Below, piece after piece: positions 26,401-36,281 of a stretch of DNA of 64,000 bases (within the stretch, counting starts at the first letter, position 1; each line of letters begins with the position of its first letter). The notes under the pieces are model-generated. The model was not told where the DNA came from and ran no database searches. It saw nothing but the letters and a program-made list of their open reading frames with translations. A program made the translations under genes and the position numbers. Source of the stretch: Bradysia coprophila (Eukaryota > Arthropoda > Insecta > Diptera > Sciaridae); the NCBI RefSeq assembly GCF_014529535.1, contig NC_050738.1, positions 8,837,410-8,901,409 of the forward strand, written 5' to 3'.

Positions 26401-27760
26401 GGAGCGTGAGCTAGGTCTCTTGGAGTGAGCTCTTATCTGGCTACTCGGAAGTACAGTGAACGTGGTGTATTTTGACAATATCTCGAGTAAATTTTGACCG
26501 AATTTCATGAATTTTTTTTTGTTTGAAAGGTATTAACGAATGTAAAGCGTCGGTACTATTTCCGGTCTCCTAACAAAATGGCTGCCGGCGGCCATATTGG
26601 ATTTTAGTAAAATAGAAATATCTTGGGAAAAATGATACTTAGAGAGTTTCTGTTAACATGGAAATAATTTGTTATGTGTGTGGGGTTTCAGGGATTCCAT
26701 ATACGGACATCTATATATACCTATATACAGCTATATTGAGCTATATACAGGCATATAGAGCTATATAATAGCATATATTTATCTGTGAAATGTTTATTTA
26801 TAGTGAAATATAGTTAAATATAGCGGTATATAGCTGTTTAAATAGGAATTTATGAAATTTGTCTTCGTACGGAGCTGTCTATATTGCCTCCGGCAATTTA
26901 GTTGTATATGATAACAAGGCAAAGAGTGGATAATGTAAGTGATTTTAAAGGGAGAATAGTTTTTCAGCAGAGAAGAAAATGAAGTAAGAGAAATGAAGAG
27001 TTTCACATTAAAGGCTTTCGATACGAATAGGTGTTTCGTACGGGTCGGCGTTAGCTATGTTTACCTTTACGGTTCACTTCGCAACAATTTGAAACTTTTG
27101 GAAAGTACACAAATGGTGGCATAGTGCTCTGGATACGTTTCAGTGTCCTGACTTCGAAACACGCATCCATTGGTCCTAATGACGTCTGTGGTGCCACTAC
27201 AGCTGCAATATTTGCAATGGGCATGTTTTTTGTGCAGCATGTCTCTCGAATGCCGTTCCACAGGTATCGTTACTTCAACATCGAAGAAAGACAGTTATTT
27301 GAACTCATGGCACCCGAGAGACCTGATGCACTAACAACTGTATCGTTCTCATTACTTTTAAGTTTTGTTGTGTGAAACTGCAGCACAGACGTCATTTGGA
27401 CCAATGGATGCGTGTTTCGAACTGAGTGCACAGAGATCTTTCCAATGCACTATGCCACCATTTGTGTACAAAGCCCGTCCTGCCTAGTGTTATTTAACTA
27501 AATCGAAATGAAAATAGGTCTACAATGCACCAAAGCTGATGGAATATTGTCAGGGATTCTTGCTGCAAAATATGGTCGCTTTGCTAACGTACGACGATTC
27601 TGTAAAGCGACTACTGTTTGCCAAAAAAATTCCGAATCACGATGTCCTCAGTGGATTGCTGACAACATTACAAGCTCGAATCAAGTCAAGGAGATCACCA
27701 CAAAAGACAGCTAATATTGCACGACCAGCTACAGTTACTTCGAATAAAATCATTAAATGA
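20498..27760 (+). CDS. Ankyrin-repeat and BTB/POZ protein, ABTB2/BTBD11-like
   Basis: Ten coding exons: 20498-21375, 21594-23581, 23641-24543, 24604-24771, 24833-24861, 24934-25110, 25175-25332, 25405-25546, 25613-25795, 27518-27760; 4869 bases, 1622 residues. An in-frame stop at 20483 supports the start. Residues 1 to about 670 are low-complexity, basic and Ser-rich. A histone-fold-like region follows (about 675-950, with FIWVDSHNRL, HPPWS and VRIAREVQRLS), then ankyrin repeats (about 1095-1250; NHHGMTALMVAVIRN, DGGADPNVE), a conserved linker (VPWTLHCWMHALAAAHELR) and a BTB domain (about 1427-1530; ELSDVMFRVEG, FYGHKIVL, FLYSGG). This order is diagnostic of ABTB2/BTBD11, proposed CUL3-type or scaffolding proteins. 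The long N-terminus is larger than I expect in vertebrate relatives (about 1000-1100 residues). One exon is only 29 bases. The last intron holds two transposon-like elements. Confidence 0.9.
25823..27046. mobile_element. Non-autonomous DNA transposon candidate in the last intron
   Basis: The stretch begins GACCCGTACGAA (25823-25834) and ends with its exact reverse complement TTCGTACGGGTC (27035-27046), a 12-base terminal inverted repeat over about 1.2 kb. It contains a GTCCGTCT-type tetranucleotide run at about 25950-25981 and an AT-rich tandem tract (GCTATATA-like units) at about 26700-26840. No open frame looks like a transposase. Target duplication is not evident. It lies wholly within an intron of the ankyrin/BTB gene. 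Confidence 0.55.
26700..26840. repeat. Imperfect tandem repeat, CTATATA-rich
   Basis: Repeated short units of the type AGCTATATAC/AGGCATATAGAG, about 12-14 bases each, run through this tract inside the intronic element. Unit count and divergence were not measured. Confidence 0.5.
27105..27469. mobile_element. Foldback MITE in the last intron
   Basis: Two arms of roughly 90 bases are reverse complements. The outer ends GTACACAAATGGTGGCAT (27105) and ATGCCACCATTTGTGTAC (to 27469) match, and the inner blocks AACACGCATCCATTGGTCC and GGACCAATGGATGCGTGTT match. The middle (about 27210-27380) is unrelated. There is no transposase and no sure target duplication. The next exon starts about 50 bases downstream at 27518. 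Confidence 0.7.
27743..27748 (+). terminator. Polyadenylation hexamer within the last codons
   Basis: AATAAA occurs inside the final coding codons, ten bases before the TGA of the ankyrin/BTB gene. A second AATAAA at 27938-27943 is a more ordinary choice about 180 bases after the stop. Which one is used cannot be told from sequence. Confidence 0.35.
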
Positions 27761-28306
27761 AATGGCAATAATATCGGAACTGATCTGTTCCCAGTGTAAC
27801 TAACTTAAGTTCATTATTTTACGACTGTTGTCTTTGGTCGTAATTATTTATGCAAATAGGTTTTAGTCGAATTTATTTAAAAAAACAAAATTGTTTCTTT
27901 TTCACCTCTTCATTCCGAAAGTTGGGTTTATTGTAAAAATAAAAGGAAATTTATTTTTTCTTAAATTAATTTGTTTTCATATCGAGGATCAGTCTAGCTC
28001 CGCACAGAAGGTATGTCAATGTATGGTTACGACCATTTCTTTGAACTGTTTATATTCTAATGTATACCAAATAGTTAGAAACGACATTTATCTTCGTATA
28101 AAGCAACCATTTACTCTATCAAAACTTGAATAAAATTCTTAACATCTTCGTGATGATTTTGCATTGCAATATAAAGCTCTATGGCCTGAACATACCAACA
28201 TGCTGCTGAACGTGTTCACTTTCGAATATATTACACTCTGCTACTTGTGTGTCCCCTGATACAAATTCGTAAATTCGTCTAACTATTTTGCATTTGAGTA
28301 CATGAA

Positions 28307-28444
28307 CGGAATTTTGAAAGCCGACACATTTTCTGTTTCTGTGTTTTACTTGAGTTTCTGATTTCTCCATATAAAAATACATGCAAAATTCTCAAAAAAC
28401 CTTTAAAACGCAAAACAGAAAATGTGTCGGTCTTCCAAATTCCG
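28307..28444. repeat. Small foldback repeat
   Basis: CGGAATTTTGAAAGCCGACA at 28307 and TGTCGGTCTTCCAAATTCCG ending near 28444 are near reverse complements, and the match continues inward (ACATTTTCTGTTT and its complement). The loop is AT-rich. It is non-coding and the origin is unknown. Confidence 0.45.
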
Positions 28445-29764
28445 CGAGAGTATCTTTGCTAGATAATCACTAGAACTAGATGGATTTCGTAAAATCGTCT
28501 ATTTTAGGTGTGAGTTTAAAATCACTGAAAATGGACGGATTTCGTAAAAAAAATCTGGAAATCGCGAAATGCACTGGGGTGGCCAAAATAGTTTTTGTTA
28601 TATATCTCCGACAATATGTGACGCATTTATCTGAAATTATGGTCATTAGTACCTCTACTTTCTAGGACGCATATGATGGCCTTTTAAAAATTTCGACAGC
28701 TGTAGTGTAGAGATGGAGCTGGGTAGGTAGTGACCTCTACTATCCATGACACTATGAACCTAGCGCGTCACGTCCTTCGTTAGGCTACAATTTTGATTGA
28801 GGTGCACTAACAGCAAAATTCTCTGAAATGATCTTAATCGTTCCGACTGTAGAATGATTGCTTAAAATAAGAAAGTTCGTTGATCCTTCGTCGAGAAGAG
28901 CAAAGCTTGTAGTGTCTTTATTTGTTCTAATACTATTACCTTTGGTTGAATGCACAGCAACAATTTTTTCAAAATTTTTCTTCTCAACCTTATCTGTTCA
29001 TGGGACCATGCGGACCATGTGTGTCCGATGCTCGTTTAGCAGAAAAAACTTATTCTTGATTTTATCTTGTGCTCTCAGTTTTTTATTTCTCTTTCCTTTT
29101 TTTCCATTTTAAGTTTTATAATTTCAATAACTTTGTTTTTCACTTAAAATTTAACATGATATAATCAATTAAACTAATTAAAGTTTTGTCTTTTGGTGTG
29201 AAGGTGTTCTTCTTCTTTCTTTATTAATTTTATTTTCGTTATTTCGAAAAAAATGCTTTCAAATTTATGAAATTTATTTTTTTAAATTTATTTGACTTAT
29301 ACACTTTTTTGTAAGTTGATAGCTTGTAGACATCGTAAATAGGTAGGTACATATAGAAACATCGAAATATTTTGTAATCATTTTTGTTAAAGTAAAATCG
29401 TTTTCACAAGTAATAGGTAAAAGTTCACCAAAAAAAGTTTTGTTGGTTTTTCTTTCTTTCATAAAAAACATGGTTAAGTAAGTAAAGTATCTTATTAATA
29501 TACTTAAAGACGACCTACTTATATTGACGTGACTAGACTATTTCAATTATTTCGTTTGTTTGTCTGTTTTTTAAGCTTTCGATTAAAAGCGATTCCGAAA
29601 GAAATTATTGAATCTATTATTTTACATTGTGCCGGAAAAACGGAACAATTGCAATCTCTTAATTGATTAATAGAAATTATTTACTCGTATTGTCTCTCTA
29701 TTAATTTGTAAAAGTCGATCTGACAATAAATCTCAATTAAACTTTTAAAAACTTCAAGCCTGTT

Positions 29765-29935
29765 GCAAATCAAGTCTCTTACTTCAACTGTTTATCGCCT
29801 AGTGCTTAACACAAAATCTTTGACGTCATTTGTTCGACCATTCATCTTTACTATATATAAGAATACCGCATTAATCGTAGGACATTGCTATTTTTGTGGC
29901 TAATGTCGATAACAGATGATTGGATGTTTATGAAA
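29765..29935 (+). repeat. Dispersed repeat family B, copy 3
   Basis: It has CAAGTCTCTTACTTCAACTG near 29770 and AATGTCGATAACAGATGATT near 29903, the two conserved ends of the family. The interior is diverged and longer than in the 10 kb copy. Confidence 0.4.
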
Positions 29936-31913
29936 GGCTCGTTTGAACTGCTTCTTTCGTGCATTTAATAACCTTGTCCCTTTCATAAAACTTAATTTTG
30001 ATTGAGGGACATCGTGGACGTCGCGACGTGACTTTTTGTAACAAGAAGTTCAAATGATGGCAACTCACTCTGGCAAAATCTTTAGATGCGCAAGACTTAG
30101 TGACTTGTTTTTGGCGAAGAAATTTTTTAAATACACTTTTCACCATGATGGCACACTTTTGGCCAGAAAAATGTTTCAGACGACATTTTTCTTTATTTGG
30201 CCAAAAATGTGTCGAAATGGCTTGATTGAACTGAAATTTATTTGATCTATCCGAGTTGCGATTTTCTAGCTTTTGTTCTGTTAGTCAATCGACCCTTACA
30301 AGAAAAAATTTGTTCTTTTTGTGTTCAGTAAGGTGGGCCGTAGGCCGGCTTTTCATTTTTTCTTTTCTTTTACTTTTATAGTTATTGCTATTAACCTGAT
30401 GTATTTTTCAATGTCAAATTATATAGGACACAATAGGGACCGGTCAAACTAGTGCGTATGTTGAAAAAGACGTTCTTTAGACTCGCTAAACACCAAAATA
30501 CGGATAGAAAGTCTAGAGAGATTTATCCTACTCTCTTCCACCGAGAAATTGTACGTGAGCTATATATATGGCTTCGAGTACTACTAGCGTTTGCCGATAC
30601 CAGTTAATGCGCTAGTAGATAACTTTGGGTTTTTTTAGAAGAAATAACTACAACAATAAAATGTCTTTTCGGCTAGTCAAGGGAGGCTATTTTTTCATGT
30701 TTTATATGTTTCTAAAAAATAACAATAGATAAAAGTGCCTCCATTGTTTCTATGGCCTTTTTAGTTGTTGAAACCAGAATTTTAGTGAATTTTCTGGAAT
30801 TTCTCTAAAATAGGAAATGTTTCAGCCCAGCCAAACTGGGTTGAATCGTCGGGCCAAATGCAGTACCTTTTGTAAGTTTGTCACACGTGACAAAGAGATA
30901 CAAATCGTGGACCTAGCACGATCCATGTCCCAATATGAAAATTTGAATTTAAAATTAGCGACATGGGTTCTGCCACTGTTTCGATCTGAGAGACAGTGCA
31001 ATGCAATTTCATAACTCCTCAAAAGTTTTAAAGAAATTTGCCAAACATCTCATCAGGCCATGGCGACAATGGCAATGAAACAACTAACCACAACACCCAT
31101 ACGCTTTGTTGGTATGTAAATTTGACTCGAAATTCCCATACAAAAGGACCTCTGGGACTAGCCGAAAAGGGTTTCCGAGGCCCGAAATTTGACCCGAAAT
31201 TCTGATATAGATCTCCAAGAGCATCAGGGCTTCAGTGACTAGCTGAAATACATTTTATTGTTCTCCTTGTGGTAGTCCTCACTATGTACGAGGCCGTAAA
31301 TATAGATAGCAACTCTCGCACTATTTGAATGTTCTCCGAAGACTAAACTTAGATGTTTCCTTAATTTCGAAAATCGAATACAAACTACACGACCCGTTTA
31401 TTGCATTGATGGTCGGATTGTTGTGAATCAATAAAAATGCTTCATTTTCGCGCTCGATTAATTTTAATTTCCACTCAAAGCGTATTTTTGTGATCAGAAA
31501 AAAATGCAAAAGCAAACGTGAATAATTGGCTCATTGTACAAAAAGCCGAACCGTTTCCTTTAAATTGTTTTTTTTTTTTTTTAATACAAAATTCAACTCC
31601 GAAAATAAAAGTTGAAATTTTTTTTTACTTATTCCTAAGACATTAATGAACCGAACCACTTTTCAATTTTCAAATACTTAAAGTTTTGGTAATTAAGCGT
31701 CGTGTGTACAAATCTAAAAACAAAAACAAATCAACGACAAAAACCTCCCTCTCTTTTTTCTCCATGTTAAGCATCAACAACACTCTAACTTAAACACATA
31801 AAATCATCAAAAGAAAAACTTACAGAAAAAGAAGATTATGCTCATTACAGATGCTTTCGTTTGCCCAACTTCCATACAAGGTATGTACACTTTTTGTTAA
31901 CGTGATCATAAAG

Positions 31914-34584
31914 CTAAATTATATGGAAACCATCGTCACCTTGCGGTCCACTAAGCAACGGTTCATGTTCAATATTCTTCGCATCCATGTCATAGTAATT
32001 CATCCAATCAATGTTCATCGGTTTAACCATACCAAAGCAGCCACACTCCAAAAAGTCGGCAATATTTTTGATCGGACCACGAGAAAACGGACTTTTACCG
32101 CCGTGGGCTTGAAAATGACGATATCGTCCGCGATTCATGCGCTCGTTTGTTGTCATTCCCAGACATACCACTTGATATGTCTGACAGAATGTTAGTACCG
32201 CCACCCAGCCAAAGTGAAGCAATGCATTCGCCATCACCCAGCCGACCCATGGATTGCACGTACCGATGCCAATGAATGAGGTCATCATACCTAATAATCG
32301 TTTGATTGACATTACTATCCATGTTCAATGACTTTGAAATAAGTATCATTTACCATCGTTCATAGGTACGGAGCATGTGTGCATATAAAAATGAGCTCCA
32401 CCGTATAGCATCCAGCAGCACATAATCAACAGTGACCACAGGAAACCCATGAAATATTTGTGATTTTTTGTACCTTTTAATTGACGGAAAATTGTAATAG
32501 CGTCACGCTCTGCAAACAATGTTTCATGCGTAGTCTCAGTGAATAACACTTACCAATACAATTGCCGACCCAAGGACAATGATGATCGAATCGTCCCACA
32601 CATCGATCGCACACGGAACAATGTTTTGAACGAATCGGCCGTCTTACTAAGCAGGCTGAACAGAACAGACTGGGCTCGAATCCAGTGCCTCCCCGTTCCG
32701 AAAGTTCCACGATCGTCTGCAAATCCTCAAAAATAATTTATATTCAACAAACGGTCGTCTTAGTCTTCTTGCTGAGTAAAATCTTTGTTTTTAGATTCGA
32801 CCACAGTCTAAGTATAGTGTAATGGGTTCATACGTATTGGGGTGTTCTTCACGATATTACCCACGAACAGTCCCAACAAAATAGACAAATCTAGGTCGGT
32901 TTTATGGAAAAGAAATTTTTTTTGGGTAACAAAAATTTGATTACACTCACCCTAAGTCGTTGTTCTTGTGTCGGCCGAATAACTCCCGGATCACCACGCC
33001 ACGACTTTAAAAAGCATAACCACAATAAGCCACTGCATGCGACAAACATAACTGATGTCATAAATGAGACCGTATCGGCAATATAGAACAGCCATGTTAC
33101 GTAGAACCATACTTTTGTGGCCATGTACACACTAAGTGGTAGCAGTGACATTAAGTGTTCGTCGAACATTGTTCTACCGATGGTATGTGCAACGATGTAT
33201 ACACACGTAAGCAGGAAGAGTTTGATTATGTATAACGTATCGGCATTAAAGATTATTCCAGCTAAGTAAAATGTAAGGAAAGGAGTCGCTACCATGCTCC
33301 ACCATCGTACACGCTATAAAATCAAAGATAAAAGAAAAGAAAAACGGATTTCATTGATGACTCACAATAAAAGGTACTGATTCATGTTGCTGATAGTAAA
33401 ATCATGACATGCAGAGATAAGGATGTGAGCATCATAATCAAGACGCTCAAGGTGGTATATGATCAGTGGTTAAGAATGTGAAATGAAAACAAAATGTTGT
33501 CACACTGATTCGCATACCTTATCCAATGTCATTCGCACGAACACATTCCTCCGCATCGTTGTTTGACTGTGCTCGCGGATTTTTTCTACAATTTTTTGCC
33601 CAATCCATACCGAACCGGCATGAACTTGTAGCATACTTAATGGAGTATCTCCTCGGAGGTTTGTCGAATCCAAACTTGACTTTCCCTAGTAATTACAAGT
33701 GTTACGCAAGGGTTCTCGATTTAGTTGGTCTTCTTCCTACCTTCAAAATCAGTGTGGAAATAGCCGTAGCATTCCGTGCTAAAATCGCCCAGTGCAGGGC
33801 TGTATTGCCATGTGTATGATCCACCATAGAAGGATTCGCTCCCAATGTCAGTAGCAGTCTCACTGGATCCAATGCCGATATTTTCCATGATGCCCACATG
33901 AGTGCAGTCATACCGCCTCGATCTTGTATATCAGGATTTACGCCACGAGCGATAAAATAAGCTACCAATGCAGTGTGTCCGAATTGTGCGGCCAAATGTA
34001 TACACGAACAACCCTCAGCGTCACGTAATGTAGGATCGGCTCCAGCAGCCATTAACAGAACCACGGCGCTCAAGTGACCTTGTCTTGTAGCCCAATGTAA
34101 TGGAGTAGCTGATAGCTTTTGGGTGAGAACATGATCGAGAAAATGTTAGGAAATGTTCTACGCAATTAAAAAATGATTTCTGTTCAAACGAAAAAGCAAT
34201 TGCGGAACGACACAACAAACCGTCATGCGGTATACACATAATTCAATGAGGCGATAATAATGATTTTCCTACCTCACCGCCAATAGCATCAACCGTAGCT
34301 CCGCGTTCCAGAAAGTATTTGATGATGTCCTTTCGGTTATTTATCGATGCCCAGTGTAACAACGTAACTGTCTCACTATCCGGTTGATTAACATCCCATC
34401 CGGCTTCGATCAATTCTTTAACACGGCCAATAGCACCGTACTGTGTGGCTTTTACAATATCAAAACCACTGTAATCATGTTCCACTGGTGCTACGGCTGG
34501 TTGGGGTATCAGACCATCTCTATCATTTCGTTCGGGTTCTGCACAACTGCCTGTCGTAGCTGCACTACAGGCACTTTGATACAT
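31914..34584 (-). CDS. Hip14: Palmitoyltransferase Hip14 (ZDHHC17/13 type)
   Basis: Seven exons in transcript order: 34584-34273, 34115-33741, 33685-33518, 33313-32951, 32716-32554, 32473-32354, 32290-31914; 625 residues, close to human ZDHHC17 (632). Residues about 40-260 are ankyrin repeats ([51 protein letters not shown]). Transmembrane segments follow, then a cysteine-rich domain ([19 protein letters not shown]) with the catalytic DHHC at about 450-453 ([13 protein letters not shown]), and a TTNE motif near the C-terminus (TTNERMN). The enzyme attaches palmitate to cysteines of synaptic and trafficking proteins at Golgi and presynaptic membranes. The ATG at 34584 was chosen because an in-frame TGA lies just upstream (before 34636). 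The exon 7 acceptor at 32291 was chosen because it aligns without a gap to the family (DG..TC-PW). Confidence 0.95.
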
Positions 34585-35212
34585 TATTCTCCGTTTGTCT
34601 AGAAACACTTCATATAAACGTTGTGTACGATTTTCCACTCACTGCAAACCATTTAATTCATTCAACCAACAATCAATGATATTTCGTTCTTTTTTATCTT
34701 CTTTTTTATGTTGAAATGTCAATTATCGCGTTTTTTGACATTCAGCGAAAAAAAGTGACAGTATGGTCGAATCCTGTCACTTTCATTGTTGGGTAGAGTT
34801 ACCAAGTGTAATAGTACGGTACACATACCGTTTTCAACTCAACTCCGTATAGTAATTTAAAATGACTTTCTGCACAGATTCGTCCTATATAGACATGACA
34901 TTGACAATAATCGTATCTGATAAATCGTCACACAAAATTGGTTCCTTGTACCATTTTAAATTGCTCTAACGTAAAGCCATCAAAATTGGATCTATCACTT
35001 CTTGTTATTTTGAATCGAAACCGCGTCCAGTCATTCAAGCTCTCAATCGATTACACGCCCTACACTGACACCTTGCCTTATAAAATCGGTTTCTGTCAAA
35101 CGAAAAAATCTCGAGAAAAAAACACAAACAAATGTCAACGAGACTGGAATCTACTCGCGGTTAAAATTGAGCCTGAAAAATCTCTTGATATATTGGACCA
35201 ATTTGCGAAAGA
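34585..35212. promoter_or_regulatory. Shared divergent promoter region, Hip14/DMAC2
   Basis: About 630 bases separate two divergent starts, so promoters for both genes should lie here. It contains the hairpin AAAGTGACAG (34752-34761) / CTGTCACTTT (34774-34783), with 12 bases between the arms. Related TGACAG/CTGTCA words occur upstream of POLD1, UPF0449 and RTF2 in this window. No TATA box stands out. A non-ATG-conserved open frame at 34938-35219 is probably 5' UTR. Confidence 0.45.
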
Positions 35213-36180
35213 ATGTTAAAGTACACTCAGATATTGAAGCCATCACACCCAATGGTCATGTCCTGTCACGTAATGTCCAACTACATAAAAGGTGGCCGTC
35301 ACGAAATCGTAGAAAAAGGTCGATATGATGACAAGGAAGAGCTGACCGACCTACAGAAGAAAATCGAATTGGCTAAAAAGAAGCTCCAGTGGCGTCAACC
35401 ATTTGCTGAACAAGACGATTTCTGGAAATCAAAGTTTTCGGTGTGGACGGACGAAAAAGGTGATAAGAACGCGTTCGACACAATTGACTTTCTGCAGACG
35501 ACATTCGATTTTTCCTGGAAGGGTATAATGGAGCGACGAGAACGAAAACGAGTGAAAATTGGTGCGTTGATGCAACAATTTATTCCCGAGCGACACGAAA
35601 TTCTTGGGAATGATTTGGCTGCCGCTCATTTCATTTGCTTTCGAAGGGGATCGGTCAAGTACGAAGGCTGTTTTGGTGCGTCTTTACCCGACAATGGAGT
35701 AATTTTCAATTTACTTTCAGATTCACTAACTCAGACAAGTGGTTTACTGGCCATCCAAAAGAGTTGGATTTCCAATTTCCCAACGTTTTCGATAAAGCCT
35801 ATCAATTGGAAGAGATTCGATGCGACGACATGGAACTGTACTACGAAGGTTTGGAAAATATTCGCCGGCTGAAAAGTTTGAAAAGACTTTCCTTTCGAAA
35901 CGTCAAGACCTTTGATGATTGGTGCCTGGACCGAGTGTCTGGATCTGACTTCCCTGTTCTGGAAGTATTAGATCTGAGTGGTACCGCCATAACAGAGCGT
36001 GGACTATCTGCACTCTACAGACTGTCATCGCTGAAAATGCTAATCGTAGACGATCCGAAAAAGACAACGTCATATGAACTTCACTGCCTGATGCTGGAGG
36101 AAGCAATTCCGATGTTAAAAGTGGTTGCTTCATCCGCGACAACAATTGGCGCAGATAGTTCTGCGACGCCGAACACATGA
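35213..36180 (+). CDS. DMAC2/ATP5SL-like leucine-rich-repeat protein
   Basis: Two exons, 35213-35658 and 35721-36180, give 301 residues. Relatives of human DMAC2 (ATP5SL) act in assembly of the distal membrane arm of mitochondrial complex I. Visible support: a basic N-terminus compatible with a mitochondrial presequence; a conserved block AAAHFICFRRGSVKFTNSDK made only when the 62-base intron is removed at AA|GTACGA; then LRR-type repeats (YYEGLENIRRLKSLKRLSF, DDWCLDRV, LEVLDLSGTAITERGLSALY). The start is uncertain: ATGs also occur at codons 14, 16 and 21. It diverges from Hip14 and runs tail-to-tail into POLD1, with 101 bases between the stops. An ATP synthase subunit s-like assignment is the main alternative. 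Confidence 0.8.
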
Positions 36181-36281
36181 AATCGAAACGCTTAGGATAC
36201 GAAATTAGGATTTTATTGAAATGTGGAATTTGAATAAATGTGTAACGTTAAACAGTCAATGCTTGAAAACAAAATTTAATT
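36181..36281. terminator. Overlapping 3' ends of DMAC2-like and POLD1 genes
   Basis: Only 101 bases separate the two convergent stop codons. The plus-strand signal AATAAA is at 36233-36238 and the minus-strand AATAAA (TTTATT on the plus strand) is at 36212-36217. If each is used at normal distance, the two mRNAs overlap for some tens of bases, forming a sense-antisense pair. Confidence 0.6.

Larger units (their letters stand above)
27761..31913. other. Intergenic region between convergent genes
   Basis: No gene is supported between the ankyrin/BTB gene and Hip14, which converge here. The region contains small hairpins (28307-28444, about 30140-30220), a family B copy (about 29765-29935), a diverged direct repeat at 31119-31250 (AAATTTGACYCGAAATTC twice), and AT-rich tracts. 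Short open frames look like chance. Confidence 0.6.

Noticed and set aside
31914..32314. Hip14 last exon starting at 32314 with a 39-base intron
   Set aside because: The intron would be shorter than any other here and inserts extra residues; the acceptor at 32291 gives a 63-base intron and a gap-free family alignment.
34938..35219. Separate 93-codon gene upstream of the DMAC2-like gene
   Set aside because: No similarity to a family, lies in the divergent promoter region and ends just inside the DMAC2 start; treated as leader sequence.
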